Of a stretch of DNA of 64,000 nt, positions 11,138 through 22,676 are shown in pieces (the stretch's first letter is position 1; every line of letters starts with the position of its first letter). Both the position numbers and the translations under genes were made by a program. Source of the stretch: Flavobacterium covae (GTDB lineage: Bacteria > Bacteroidota > Bacteroidia > Flavobacteriales > Flavobacteriaceae); the NCBI GenBank assembly GCA_019565575.1, contig CP067379.1, positions 1,116,001 through 1,180,000 of the forward strand. Reading direction: 5' to 3'. The notes below the pieces were generated by a model, which was not told the origin of the DNA, made no database searches, and was given only the letters and a program-made list of their open reading frames with translations.

Positions 11138-13424
11138 ATGAGACAAACAATTTTTCTATTTTTTTCTGTTTGCATTAGGAATTAATGCACAGAACAATGA
11201 TTTTGATAAAATGCTAGACAATATTAAAAGTGAATACACTCAAAATCCAAATAAAAAGAATATTGATGCTTTTAGGGTACTTTTAAAGACGGATGGTTCT
11301 TTTAGTGATATTGATTATACAAAAAAAGACAAAGATTTAAGAAGTCATCTTAGTAGAATATCTCGTTTAGCCCAAGCGTATTCAAATTCAAGTAATACAT
11401 ATTATCAAGATCAATCCGTTTATAACGATTATGTTAAATCTATAGAATTTTGGATTACAACAAATCATACACCTTCAAACTGGTGGTATAGACATATTGC
11501 ATATCCTAAAGAGATGAATAAAGGACTTGTTTTTGTAATTGAAGAAATCAAAACCAAAAATCCAACTCTTTATAGAAAAATTATTGATTATCAAGAATGG
11601 GCTTATTTACAACAAGACCACATGGAAGGAGCTAATGGTGCAGATAAAACCATAGGGGCATTTGTTGCAGCAGTAGCAGAAAAAGATGCAAATTTACTAA
11701 AACAATTTAGTGATTTGATGAAGAGATTAACATCTATTCAAGAAGGAGGAGAAGGTATTGAAAAAGATTATGGATTTTATAGCCACAGTGGTAACGGTAG
11801 ACAGATATACACTTTTGGATATGGAAAAGAATATTTAAAGTCAGTACTTGATTACTTCGTATTTACAAAAGGAACACAATACAATGTTCAAACGTTAGTT
11901 AATTTAGAAAAAATGGTAATTGATCATGTTCAATACCTTTTTCATGCAGGAAATTACGATCCTAACCCAACAGGAAGATATAATAATACTTTCGAGTACA
12001 TGGATGATCTAAAAAATATTGTAACTAAAATGGTTGCCTTAAATACAGCTAATAAATCCGCATTACAAGATGCCCATGATAGAATGTCAGGACAAAAAAA
12101 GGATTTAGAAGGAAATAAAATGTTTTGGAGAGGAGATTATATGGCACATAAAAGATCAAATTTCTTATCTACAGTTAGAATGACTTCAACTAGAACAGTA
12201 GGTGCTGAAGCAGGTAATAATTCAGGGAATTATAACTATTATGCAGGGGCAGGAGTGAATTACACAATTCATACAGGAAATGAATACAATGGAACATATT
12301 TTTCTAAATTTAATCCAAGACAATTTCCAGGAACAACTGTTGAACAAAACACAATAACATTACCTGTACCTAATTGGGGAAAAGAGGGTAAAAACAACAA
12401 TGATTTTGCAGGAGGAGTATCTGATGGGAAAAATGGAGCATCAGCTATGATCTATGATAAACAAGGCATAACCGCTAATAAATCATGGTTTTTTATAGGA
12501 AATCTAGTACTTGCATTAGGTTCAGAAATATCTCAAACGAATGGAACTTCGGATGTATATACAACGCTTAACCAAACAAATTTAGACGCTTCTAAATTGT
12601 CATATTTTCAAAATGGCACTCGTTTTCAGTTAAATGCTAATACTAATATGACAAAAAATGCCAATACATTTGTCTTATCTTCTGGTATTGGTTACGTACC
12701 TTTTGATAGTAATACATATACCATTTCTACTGAAAATGATCTTTTTAAAATGTATATAAATCATGGTGTTAATCCTAGTAAAATAAACTATGCGTATTTA
12801 TTAATGCCGAATGTAACTGATTCTAATATTGTAAGTGAAGCAGCAAAAGCAAAAAACAATTTAAAAATTGAATCTCAAAATGAATCTTGTCATGCCGTAT
12901 ATGATTCTGCTACTTCTCAATATTATATTGCTTTTTTTAAACCATATACCTTAAATTTGTCAGGTGGATTAGTTGTTAAAGTAGATAATCCATGTATGAT
13001 AATAATAAATAATAATGCTAGTAAATTTTATGTTTCAAATCCATACGGTGAAAACGCAACTTTCCAAAATATAAAATTGTCTATTACTAAAAATTCAAGA
13101 TCTTTGTTTGATAATAATATTCAAATCATAAAAACAAATGAAAGTGGTAAAACATTTGAATATGCTTATTCAAGTCCTGGTCCTATAACAGCAAGATTAA
13201 ATAAAGGTTTATCTTCAGAAGATAATATTAATATTGTTAGATCAGAAGGAAAATTAAAGATCGAATCAAAAGATATGAGAAATGTGGAATTATACACTAT
13301 TAATGGTAAATTAATATTTTCTAAATCCAACATGAATGCAAATGAATTAGTTATAGACGTAGCTGATAAAGAAGGAATTCTTATATTAAAAATTAACGAA
13401 AATAAAACAATAAAGATATTCTAA
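11138..13424 (+). CDS. Polysaccharide lyase family 8 (chondroitinase AC-like), secreted, T9SS-tagged
   Basis: Glycosaminoglycan-type lyase of family PL8. The alpha/alpha-toroid N-terminal domain contains the His/Tyr catalytic region SHSGNGRQIYTFGYG. The beta-sandwich part carries the conserved FWRGDYMAHKR, STRTVGAEAGN and FNPRQFPGTTVE blocks. The C-terminus (SEGKLKIESKDMRNVELYTI to the end) looks like a T9SS sorting domain. As written the frame begins at 11211. Seven T at 11159-11165 is probably six; the corrected start at 11138 then gives a signal peptide, MRQTIFLFFLFALGINAQ. Chondroitin and hyaluronan are plausible substrates by family; exact specificity cannot be read here. It is directly upstream of the sugar-nucleotide genes but 2 bp from rmlC, so cotranscription is possible. 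Confidence 0.88.
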
Positions 13425-13426
13425 TA

Positions 13427-13978
13427 ATGAATTTTATAGAGACCAAACTAAGAGGTTGTTTTGTATTAGAACCTAAAGTTATTCATGATGAACGAGGTTA
13501 TTTCATGGAAAGTTTTAATCAAAACACTTTTAATGAAGGAATAGGGAAAGAAGTAAATTTTGTACAAGACAATCAATCGTATTCTTCAAAAGGGGTTTTG
13601 AGAGGTTTACATTACCAATGTGGAGAATATGCTCAAGCTAAATTAGTACGAGTACTAGAAGGTGAAGTATTAGATGTAGCTGTAGATTTACGTCCCGATT
13701 CCGATACGTATGGTCAATCTTATAGTATCTTATTAACGGCTGAAAATAAAAAACAGTTTTATATTCCAAGAGGATTTGCTCACGGGTTTATTGTATTGAG
13801 TAATAAGGCCTCCTTTTTTTATAAATGTGATAATTTTTATAACAAAGAAAGTGAAGGAGGACTCATTTATAACGATCCAACTGTAGCAATTGATTGGGGT
13901 ATACCTGAATCAGAGTTGATTATATCTGGAAAAGATAAAATATTACCAACTCTAGAAAATGCTCGAAAAGTATGGTAG
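13427..13978 (+). CDS. rmlC: dTDP-4-dehydrorhamnose 3,5-epimerase
   Basis: Epimerises dTDP-4-keto-6-deoxyglucose in dTDP-L-rhamnose synthesis. It is a compact cupin with the family motifs DERGYFMESFN, SKGVLRGLHYQ (catalytic histidine in RGLHYQ), VAVDLRPDS, PRGFAHGF and YKCDNFY. Its length of 183 residues is normal. Its last codons overlap the start of rmlD. rmlA and rmlB are not in the window. Confidence 0.95.
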   Translation: MNFIETKLRGCFVLEPKVIHDERGYFMESFNQNTFNEGIGKEVNFVQDNQSYSSKGVLRGLHYQCGEYAQAKLVRVLEGEVLDVAVDLRPDSDTYGQSYSILLTAENKKQFYIPRGFAHGFIVLSNKASFFYKCDNFYNKESEGGLIYNDPTVAIDWGIPESELIISGKDKILPTLENARKVW

Positions 13979-14828
13979 TTTTAGTAACAGGAGCTTCCAG
14001 GACAACTAGGCCAGTCATTACAATTTATTGCATCTCAGTACGCTGAGATGCAATTTATTTTTGCTAGCTCACAAGATTTAGATATTACAAATCAAGATCA
14101 AGTAAATACTTTTTTTGATAATAATAAAATAGATTTCTGTATAAACACAGCTGCTTATACAGCTGTAGATAAAGCAGAATCAGATCAAGAAAAAGCATAT
14201 TTAGTTAATGTCATTGGTCCTAAAAACCTAGCAATTGCTTGTGAAAAAGTAAATGCAACATTAGTTCACGTGTCAACTGACTTTGTTTTTAATGGTTCAA
14301 ATAAAGAACCTTATTTTGAAACAGATCAGACCAATCCCTTAGGAGTATATGGGCAAACCAAGTTAGAAGGAGAAAATGAGGTAATGACCAATTGTACTAA
14401 GTGTTTTATTATCAGGACTTCTTGGGTGTATTCTCAGTTCGGAAATAATTTTATGAAAACGATGCTCCGATTGGCTCAAGGACGTGAGGAACTAAAATGT
14501 AGTGGCAGATCAAATTGGAACACCAACGAATGCTGTGGATTTAGCAAATGCAATTTTAAAAATTTTAGAGCAACAATCTACCACCCATAATTCATTTGGT
14601 ATCTATAATTTTAGTAATGAAGGGGTCTGTTCTTGGTTTGATTTTGCAGTAGAAATTTTTAAACAAAATTCAATATCTATAAAAGTAAATCCAATACCAA
14701 CAGAAGCTTACCCAACGCCCGCTAAAAGGCCTAAATATAGTGTGTTGGATAAAACAAAAATTAAAACTAATTTTAAAATTACTATTAAAGATTGGAAAGA
14801 AGCATTAGCGCAAACAAAATTACAATGA
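13972..14828 (+). CDS. rmlD: dTDP-4-dehydrorhamnose reductase (frame broken twice)
   Basis: NAD(P)H-dependent short-chain reductase that makes dTDP-L-rhamnose. The start ATG at 13972 overlaps the rmlC stop and gives [14 protein letters not shown], the Rossmann glycine motif, once one C is removed from CTTCCAG at 13994-14000. Without this correction the frame only begins at 14048. The family motifs [18 protein letters not shown] (catalytic YxxxK) and [10 protein letters not shown] are present. A second break near 14493 is one extra A in AAAA; corrected, it reads [15 protein letters not shown]. The end overlaps the next start in an ATGA arrangement, so rmlC-rmlD and the next gene form one operon. 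Confidence 0.93.
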
Positions 14829-15808
14829 AAAGAATTCTTATAACCGGAGCTGCAGGATTTTTAGGATCTCATTTATGTGATCGTTTTATCAAAGAAGGTT
14901 ACCATGTTATAGGTATGGATAATCTGATTACAGGAGATTTAAAAAATATCCAACATTTATTTAAACTTGAAAATTTTGACTTTTACCATCACGACGTTTC
15001 AAAGTTTGTACATGTTCCAGGAGAATTAGATTACATTCTTCATTTTGCCTCTCCAGCATCGCCAATTGATTATTTAAAAATTCCTATTCAAACCTTAAAA
15101 GTAGGTTCTTTAGGAACTCATAATTTATTAGGATTAGCTCGAGTAAAAAAGGCACGTATCTTGATTGCTTCAACTTCAGAAGTCTATGGCGATCCGTTAG
15201 TTCATCCTCAAACAGAAGACTATTTTGGTAATGTAAATACTATAGGACCTAGAGGAGTGTATGATGAAGCGAAACGCTTTCAAGAATCTATTACTATGGC
15301 ATATCATCGTTTTCATGGATTAGAAACGCGCATTGTACGAATTTTTAATACGTATGGACCTAGAATGCGTTTAAACGATGGTCGTGTAATTCCCGCTTTT
15401 ATTGGTCAAGCGTTGAGAGGTGAAGATTTAACTATTTTTGGTGATGGTAATCAAACACGTTCTTTTTGCTACGTAGATGATCAAATAGAAGGAATTTATC
15501 GGTTATTGCTGTCAGACTATCCTTATCCTGTAAATATTGGTAATTCTGATGAAATTACAATTAAAGATTTTGCAGAAGAAATTATTAAGCTGACAGGAAC
15601 AGATCAGAAAATTGTATACCAACCGCTTCCAGAAAATGATCCTTTACAACGTCAGCCCGATACAACGAAAGCAAAAGAAATTTTAGGATGGGAAGCTAAG
15701 GTATCTCGTAGTCAAGGTATGAAATTGACGTATGAATATTTTAAATCACTTCCTAAAGAAGAATTATTAAAAGAAGAACATAAAGATTTTAAAGATTATA
15801 TCCGTTAA
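14825..15808 (+). CDS. UDP-glucuronate decarboxylase (UDP-xylose synthase)
   Basis: Extended short-chain dehydrogenase converting UDP-glucuronate to UDP-xylose. It has [15 protein letters not shown] (NAD-binding), the STSEVYGDP motif, the catalytic YDEAKR (YxxxK), [10 protein letters not shown], and [13 protein letters not shown] near the end, which is diagnostic for this subfamily. The start is set at the ATG overlapping the rmlD stop. The native CTTCCAG inside PLPEND at 15644-15650 is in frame and correct here. Confidence 0.92.
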   Translation: MKRILITGAAGFLGSHLCDRFIKEGYHVIGMDNLITGDLKNIQHLFKLENFDFYHHDVSKFVHVPGELDYILHFASPASPIDYLKIPIQTLKVGSLGTHNLLGLARVKKARILIASTSEVYGDPLVHPQTEDYFGNVNTIGPRGVYDEAKRFQESITMAYHRFHGLETRIVRIFNTYGPRMRLNDGRVIPAFIGQALRGEDLTIFGDGNQTRSFCYVDDQIEGIYRLLLSDYPYPVNIGNSDEITIKDFAEEIIKLTGTDQKIVYQPLPENDPLQRQPDTTKAKEILGWEAKVSRSQGMKLTYEYFKSLPKEELLKEEHKDFKDYIR

Positions 15809-15811
15809 TAA

Positions 15812-17143
15812 ATGGCAGTAGGTAGATACTCAAAATATATTAGACCTATTTCTTATTTAGTCGACTTTCTTTTGATTGTTTGGCTACTGCTATTATTATT
15901 TCCTGTTCTCACTTTTAATTTAAAGGAAATCATTTGTTTATTTATTATTTGGATAGTTACATCCAATTCTACCGAATTTTACGAGGTATTTCGTTTTACT
16001 GCACCTGTTAAAATTCTTTTTAAAGCACTTAAACAATTATCCATATTTTCACTGGTATTCATTACACTTGTTTTTATCTTACAAAAAAGAATTACACCTC
16101 AATTGGTTTTTAAATACCTTTCTTGTTTATCCTTTTTTGTTATTTTTTTTAAATTCGGAATTTATTATGCTTTAAGAAAATATAGACAATTTTTAGGAGG
16201 TAATTATAGAAAAGTAATCATTATAGGTCAAAAAGAAAAAGCAATAGAATTAGCTAACTTTTTTAAAGAAAATAAAGATCTTGGATATAGATTATACTCA
16301 ATGATATCCGAAAACATTTCCTTTTTAGAATTAAAAAAAATAATTCAAGAACAATCAATAGATGAAATTTACTGTGATTTGAATAGCGTTTCAAAAGAAT
16401 ACTCAAACGATGTAATTGCCTGTGCACATAACCATTTTAAAACAGTAAAATTAATACCCGATAATTCTACACTTTCCCATAATATGTCTTTAGATTATTA
16501 CGGGTATATTCCTTTGATCTCAATTAGAAAAACACCTTTAGAATTATGGTTTAATCATTGGGTAAAACGTTTGTTTGATGTCCTTTTTTCAACTTTAGTT
16601 ATCCTTTTCGTACTTTCTTGGCTTATTCCTTTGATTGCACTTTTAATTAAAATTGATTCTAAAGGATCTGTTTTTTTTAAACAAGAAAGACACGGAATTA
16701 ATAATGAGAGTTTTTATTGTTTTAAATTTCGTTCAATGAAAATTAATAAAACGGCAAATATACAATTAGCATCTAAGGGAGATCAGCGCGTTACCTCATT
16801 TGGTAAGTTTTTAAGAAAATCAAGTATAGATGAAATGCCTCAGTTTATTAATGTTTTATTAGGAGATATGTCAGTAGTGGGACCTCGTCCTCAAATGCTG
16901 AGTGTTAATGAGGATTATGCTAAGCGTTTTGATAAATTTATGGAGCGTCATTATATCAAACCAGGTGTTACAGGTCTCGCCCAAATAAAAGGATGTCGAG
17001 GGGAAATTCATACAGATCAAGACGTAGAAGACCGATTAAAATTTGATTTGTTTTATATTGAAAATTGGACCCTTTTGCTTGATATAAAAATTATTTTAGT
17101 GACTCTTAAAAAATTCATTTTAGGAGATGAAAAAGCGTACTAA
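15812..17143 (+). CDS. Polyprenyl glycosylphosphotransferase (WbaP/WcaJ-like initiating sugar transferase)
   Basis: Integral membrane enzyme that transfers a sugar-1-phosphate to undecaprenyl phosphate and so starts a surface polysaccharide repeat unit. The N-terminal part has about four or five hydrophobic helices and a CoA-binding-like domain (VIIIGQKEKAIELAN). The C-terminal bacterial sugar transferase domain has KRLFDVLFS with a membrane segment, then FKFRSMKIN, SIDEMPQFINVLLGDMS, VGPRP and KPGVTGLAQIKG. It follows the UDP-xylose synthase gene by 3 bases and precedes a glycosyltransferase with no gap, consistent with an operon. Confidence 0.92.
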   Translation: MAVGRYSKYIRPISYLVDFLLIVWLLLLLFPVLTFNLKEIICLFIIWIVTSNSTEFYEVFRFTAPVKILFKALKQLSIFSLVFITLVFILQKRITPQLVFKYLSCLSFFVIFFKFGIYYALRKYRQFLGGNYRKVIIIGQKEKAIELANFFKENKDLGYRLYSMISENISFLELKKIIQEQSIDEIYCDLNSVSKEYSNDVIACAHNHFKTVKLIPDNSTLSHNMSLDYYGYIPLISIRKTPLELWFNHWVKRLFDVLFSTLVILFVLSWLIPLIALLIKIDSKGSVFFKQERHGINNESFYCFKFRSMKINKTANIQLASKGDQRVTSFGKFLRKSSIDEMPQFINVLLGDMSVVGPRPQMLSVNEDYAKRFDKFMERHYIKPGVTGLAQIKGCRGEIHTDQDVEDRLKFDLFYIENWTLLLDIKIILVTLKKFILGDEKAY

Positions 17144-17895
17144 ATGGACAAATTAGTTTCTATTATAACGCCAACGTATAATTCTGAACGATATATAGCA
17201 GAAACCATACGGTCGGTTCAATCTCAAACCTACACAAATTGGGAAATGTTGATTGTAGATGATGGGTCTTCGGATAAAACAGTCGAAACCATTCTTAATT
17301 TTATGGATAAAGATAATCGTATTAGTTTAACCAGATTAGCTAAAAATTCAGGTGCATCAAAAGCAAGGAATGAAGTAATAAAATTAGTGAAAGGAGATTA
17401 TATGACTTTTTTAGATGCGGATGATATTTGGTTTCCTTCTTTCATTGAAACAAGTGTTAAAACAATACAAGAAACAGGAATTAATTTTGTTTTTTCGTCA
17501 TATAAGAGAGCAAATGAAAATTTAGAATTTGTTTATTCTGATTTTATAGTTCCACAAAAAGTTACTTATACAGATATATTAAAAACAAATTCAATCAGTT
17601 GTTTGACTGCTTTCTTAAATGTAAAAGTATTGGGCGTAAAACAAATGCCTGATATTTTGAAAAGACAAGATATGGGACTGTGGTTAAAATATTTAAAAGA
17701 GATACCCTATGCCTATGGTATTCAAGAACCAAAGGCAATTTATAGAATTAGACAAAATTCTCTATCTCGAAATAAAAAAGCATTGGTAAAATATCAATGG
17801 CAATTTTATAGAGAGGTTGAAAGATTATCTTTTTAGAATCTACTTATTATATGATTCAATGGACTATTAGAGGTTTTTTAAAATATAGAAATTAA
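17144..17895 (+). CDS. GT2-family glycosyltransferase
   Basis: GT-A fold transferase acting after the initiating sugar transferase. It has the nucleotide-sugar motifs TPTYNSERYI, DDGSSDKT and the metal-binding FLDADDIW. As written it stops at 17836. The T-run at 17829-17833 probably lacks one base: with six T the frame continues ERLSFLESTYYMIQWTIRG and ends at 17895 in LKYRN. The acceptor and donor sugars cannot be told from sequence. It ends convergently on the CapK-like gene. Confidence 0.85.
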
Positions 17896-19240
17896 AGATA
17901 ACTTTGAAATTGTTTTAATTTTCCTCTCTTATTTCTTAACAATACACTTTTTCGATTATAAATAAAATTTAAATCAGGTTCTAAATATAAATTGATCGCC
18001 TGATTTATTTTCTGAATTTGTTCTAAACGTAATTCTTTTTCACTTACGTAATCAATTTCAAATGTATTGAGTTTGGTTTGTTTAATAATAAACTCTTTTA
18101 CATTTCCATCATCTTCTATGATGCTTTTTGTAACATAATAAAAAGTAAGACCAGGTGATTTTTTACCACTTGGTAGAATAGCTATATCATTAGTTCGTCC
18201 TACTAATTTTTTTAGTAAAGGTCTTGTAGGAGAACTTTTTTCATCAATAACCCCTATATCTCCTATATCATATCGTATAAAAGGATGTGCTTTGTTATAG
18301 AGAGAAGTAATTACGATACGCCCTTCTTGACCAAAAGGTAATGTCTTACCTTTTTCATCTACTATTTCTACAAATAATGTTTCATTATTAAGATGCCAAG
18401 TACTATTTGCGTCCTGAAAAGCAATTAAATCTAACTCCGAAGCACCATATTCATTAATTACAGGAATACCAAATTGTTTTTCTATTAAATTTTTATCCTC
18501 ATTAAATAGCATTTCTGGAAGTTACAATACAAACAGTTAAAGAGGGACATACCTCTTTTAAAATTATATTTTTTCGTTGTAAAAATTTACCAAAAAGAAC
18601 TATTGAACTCGTATAACCATTGATATAATCAAATTTCTTTTTTTAAATTTTTGCAAAATATTTTCTAATACAGTATCTGATAAATCAAAAATTGGAAACC
18701 GATACCGATTGCTTAGAAAATCTTTGATGCGCTCTTTAGCATATCCAGAAAAATCTAATGGAATACCATAAAACCGAGCTTGATAACTTGTATTAAAATT
18801 AATGCCGTGCCAACTAAATCGGTAAATTATAGATGCCCAAGTAAGAGCATGAGCGTATTTATCCTTTGCAAAAATAAAAGGATCTCCACTAGAACCAGAA
18901 GTTTTATTTTTGAAAACATTTTTTTCAGTAAAACCTTTAGAGAGTCTTTCTTTTAGCGGTTTTTGTAAATCTTTTTTGGTCATTAGAGGAATATCTTCCC
19001 AATGCTCAATATGTGTATTGCCTACGAAGTTTTTGTAATAACTATTATTAAGTAAGTGATATTCTAGAATTTCTTTTTTTCTTTTTCGACAAATTCAATA
19101 GGTGATTTTTTAGAAAGAGTAAGGATAGCGTCAAATTCCGCCTGTGCTTCTTTTATAGGAAAACCATTCAATTTTAAACTCCAATCGAAAAAACGAAACA
19201 TATTTCTTTTTTCCAAAAATAAGAAAACAAGTGTTTTCAT
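17892..19240 (-). CDS. CapK/PaaK-like adenylate-forming enzyme (frame broken three times)
   Basis: Member of the phenylacetate-CoA ligase (PaaK)/CapK branch of adenylating enzymes, often found in capsule and surface-polysaccharide loci. Visible motifs are the AMP-binding loop KTSGSSGDPF, NEYGASELD and RYDIGDIG. The gene is in three pieces. A seven-A run near 19074-19080 has lost one base. A TTT at 18631-18633 (minus strand) should be TTTT. CTTCCAG at 18515-18521 has one extra C, whose removal gives VTSEMLFNEDKN. The reconstructed protein starts MKTLVFLFLEKRNMF and has about 447 residues. Substrate unknown; modification of a polysaccharide or lipid by an acyl group is only an inference from the neighbours. 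Confidence 0.8.
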
Positions 19241-19290
19241 AATAATTTTAAACGGACTATTTTTACAACTTAAAACAACAACACAACACG

Positions 19291-20570
19291 ATGATAATTT
19301 TACTTTTAGGTTCAGGCGGAAGAGAGCACGCTTTAGCTTGGAAAATGCTCCAAAGTTCAAGATGTACAAAATTATTTGTAGCCCCAGGAAATGCTGGAAC
19401 AGGGCAAATAGCAACTAATATTTCTGTTAATCCATTGGATTTTAATGAGGTAAAGAATTTTGTAATTGAAAACAAAGTTGAAATGATCGTAGTAGGTCCA
19501 GAAGACCCATTAGTAAATGGTATTTATGATTATTTTAAAAACGATTTAGAATTACAAAATATTCCTGTAATAGGCCCATCAAAAATAGGTGCACAGTTAG
19601 AAGGAAGTAAAGAATTTGCAAAACAATTTTTGGTAAAAAATAATATCCCAACAGCTCGTTATGAAAGTTTTACTAAAGATACGGTTGAGCAAGGATGTGA
19701 ATTTTTAACCACTTTGGAAGCACCTTATGTATTGAAAGCCGATGGTTTAGCGGCAGGTAAAGGTGTTTTAATACTAAATGATTTGACAGAGGCACAACAA
19801 GAATTACGAAATATGTTAGTTGATGCTAAATTTGGAGACGCTTCTTCAAAAGTAGTGGTTGAAGAATTTTTAGACGGTATAGAGTTAAGTTGTTTCGTTT
19901 TAACCGATGGTAAATCATATAAAATTTTACCTACAGCTAAAGATTATAAACGTATAGGTGAAGGAGATACAGGTCTAAATACTGGAGGTATGGGAGCGGT
20001 TTCGCCAGTTCCATTTGCTGATGCCGTTTTTATGGAAAAGGTAGAAAACCGGATCGTGAAACCAACGGTTGAAGGTTTGCAAAGAGAAGCGATTGATTAT
20101 AAAGGATTTATATTTATTGGATTAATCAATGTAAAAGGAGAGCCTATGGTTATAGAATATAATGTACGTATGGGAGATCCAGAAACAGAAGTAGTAATGC
20201 TTCGTATTAAATCAGATTTAGTAGAATTATTTCAAGGACTAGCAAAAGAAGAATTAGATTCAATTATTTTAGAAACGGATGAAAGAGCAGCAACTACTAT
20301 AATTCTTGCATCAGGAGGTTATCCAGAAAATTATGAAAAAGGAAAAGTAATATCCGGAATCGAAAATGTAAAGGATTCTATTGTTTTTCACGCAGGAACT
20401 AAAAAGAACATGAAACTGTATTAACAAGTGGAGGACGTGTACTGGCGATTTCCTCTTACGGCACAACCTTTACAGAAGCTTTGACTAAGTCATACGATAG
20501 TATTTCCAAAATTTCTTTTGAAAAAATGTATTTTCGAAAAGATATAGGGAAGGATCTAAATACACTATAA
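19291..20570 (+). CDS. purD: Phosphoribosylamine-glycine ligase
   Basis: GAR synthetase, second step of purine synthesis, an ATP-grasp ligase. N-terminal [19 protein letters not shown]-grasp segments [15 protein letters not shown] and [15 protein letters not shown], and [11 protein letters not shown] are all present. As written the frame ends at 20424. AAAAAG near 20401-20405 should have one more A, after which the protein continues [19 protein letters not shown] and ends at 20570 at the normal length of about 425 residues. Confidence 0.95.
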
Positions 20571-20622
20571 CAAATGCAAAAATCTTGCAGTTTTGTATAG
20601 CTGAATAATAATAAATAAAAAA

Positions 20623-22393
20623 GAGGCTGTCCTAAAAGGGCAGCTTTTTTTATGCCACAAATTCACGATATTGGTGATTGCTAGTAAAATTTAATTTTTC
20701 AAAAACAATTAGAAGGCAAAATCGAGTCATATAGTTGTATGTTGAGCAAGAACGAGTTGTTTTAAAAGCTTTTTTCATTGAATCTGTAGTTGTAGCCACC
20801 ATTTTTCTGAAATTATGACCAAGCGCCATTAGTAGAAACTCCATTTCTACCATTTCTAACCCAAAAAATGTAAACCGATTAAATTTATTGTTGTTTTTTA
20901 GTTGTCCGAATACTGCCTCTACTTCAACAGGTCTTTTACTTCTGTGTTTGTGTCCTTTTTTGAGTTTAGTAATTCTTTAGCTTCGTTTTTAGGCAATTTA
21001 GACGGTGATTGACTTCTATTTTTCGATTCCCTTTTGCTTTGTGGCATAAACTTCTCAATGGGCATCCTTCGCATCGTTTAGCCTGATAATAAGTCACTTC
21101 TGATTCATATCCATTGCTAGAGATTCGCTTACCTATTCCTATGTTTTCCATTTTTTGCCCCATAGGACAGATATAGAAATCGTATTGTTGATTGTAAAAT
21201 AAATTTTGCACTAAAAAGGATTCTCTTTAAGTTTCTTTTTCTGCTCTGCATGAAAATAATTGTACTTTACAAAGGGCTCAATTTGCTTGTTTTTAAGCAT
21301 TTGGTAATTTTCTTCACTGCCATATCCAGCATCGGCGACAACTTCTTTACTTTGTCTATTATAGTTTTCTTCAAAACTGTTTAAGTGTGACTCTAATGTG
21401 TTGGTATCGTTGGTCGTTTGATGTATAGAAACGTGTGTAATAAATTGATTTTCAGTTGATATTTGAGGGTTGTAAGCTGGTTTGAGTTGCCCATTTCTCA
21501 TATGATCTTCCTTCATTCTCATAAAAGTAGCGTCAGGGTCTGTCTTACTATAAGAGTTTCTATTTCCAAGTATTTCTAAATCCTTTTCGTATTTCTCTAA
21601 TCTTGGAAGGTGTTCTTCCTGTAATTTCTGTAGTTCTTTTACCTGTTTCTTAGTCGGTTCTTTTAACTTTTTATTCAATTCTGATAGCTTTTCTTTTAAT
21701 TCATCTGAATTGATTTTTTTTGGCAATGCTTCTTGGTTAAGTTCTTGGTTTTCTGATTGTATACTGTTTTCTATATCAGATAAAATAGTGTTGATTTTTA
21801 CTTCTAATTTCTCTTTGTATTTTTCAACCGAACCACGCCAAACAAAGGTGTATTTGTTGGATTTTGCTTCAATTTTAGTACCATCAATATATTGAACATC
21901 AAGGCTTATATAACCTAGGTCGACCAATATTTTTACTACTTCTGCGAATAAAACTTTGATTTTATCTTTCAAAATTTTGCCTCTTAACTCGTTAATGGTT
22001 CTAAACCCAGGAGTGGAATTGCCTGAGATAAACATAAAATGAATGTTCTCATTAAGTGCTTTGGCTATTTTTCGGCAAGAATAGATATTTGACAAATAGC
22101 TATAAAACAATACTTTGATTAGCATTCTAGGATGGTAAGCAGAGCATCCACCACCGCGATAAAGCTTAACTATGTCGCTAATATCAAGTCTGTCAACTAT
22201 AGAATCGACCAGTCGAACAGGGTGGTTATCATCAATTTTATCAAAAATATTGATTGGAAAAAGTTCTGGAGAATTGCCTGTCTGGTTTTTAAATGTTACT
22301 TTAGCCATTGCTTGTTTTTTGTCACCTCTAAAATACATGTTTTAGAGTAAAACAGCAATAAAAAAGGCTGTCCTAAACTTTTTGGACAGCCTC
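20623..22393. mobile_element. IS1182-type insertion sequence, 1771 bp
   Basis: Bounded by inverted repeats: the left end reads GAGGCTGTCCTAAAAG, and the complement of the right end reads GAGGCTGTCCAAAAAG. It contains one transposase gene on the minus strand. Each end also folds into a local hairpin (for example CTGTCC...GGACAG at 22366-22388) that could block outside transcription. No convincing target duplication is visible in the AT-rich flanks. It sits between purD and the DUF6341 gene and interrupts no recognisable gene. Confidence 0.85.
20650..22338 (-). CDS. IS1182-family (DDE, IS4-like) transposase, frame broken twice
   Basis: Begins with an N-terminal domain typical of IS1182 transposases ([37 protein letters not shown]), then the DDE nuclease core ([28 protein letters not shown]) and the C-terminal zinc-like cysteine cluster [10 protein letters not shown]. 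Two homopolymer losses interrupt the frame: five T instead of six at the NPFLVQNLF junction near 21216, and five A instead of six near 20982. Corrected, the protein ends at 20650 inside the element. The start may be the internal ATG at 22308 (MAKVTFKNQ). Whether the element is active depends on these two breaks being errors. Confidence 0.85.
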
Positions 22394-22398
22394 TTTTA

Positions 22399-22632
22399 TT
22401 ATTTTAAGAACGAATGAGCGGTCGTATCTTGTTGGTCTTCGTTACTATCTTTGAATATTTTTAATTGTTTAATCCAATACCAAATATAATAACAAATAAT
22501 AGCCCATAATACCCAGTTAATAAGGTTTGCAACCCACCAGTTTTCTAACTCCGCGGAGCGCATTAAGTCGTGTGGAGCAAGTAAAACAGCTTCAAATAAC
22601 CATTGAATTGCTTCAAAAATTGATTTCATCAT
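22399..22632 (-). CDS. DUF6341 family small membrane protein
   Basis: About 77 residues with one long hydrophobic helix in the middle (NLINWVLWAIICYYIWYWI) and a polar C-terminus. I recognise it as a flavobacterial family that regularly lies beside DUF6427 and upp. Function unknown. The start is set at the first of two adjacent methionines (MMKSIFEA); a longer frame to 22659 would run into the divergent promoter region. Confidence 0.75.
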   Translation of the reverse strand: MMKSIFEAIQWLFEAVLLAPHDLMRSAELENWWVANLINWVLWAIICYYIWYWIKQLKIFKDSNEDQQDTTAHSFLK

Positions 22633-22676
22633 GACGAATGTATTATATTTACACAGCAAAAATATAAAATATACTT

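Noticed and set aside
15644..15650. CTTCCAG in the UDP-xylose synthase gene as another insertion
   Set aside because: It encodes LPE of the conserved PLPEND motif in the correct frame; native.
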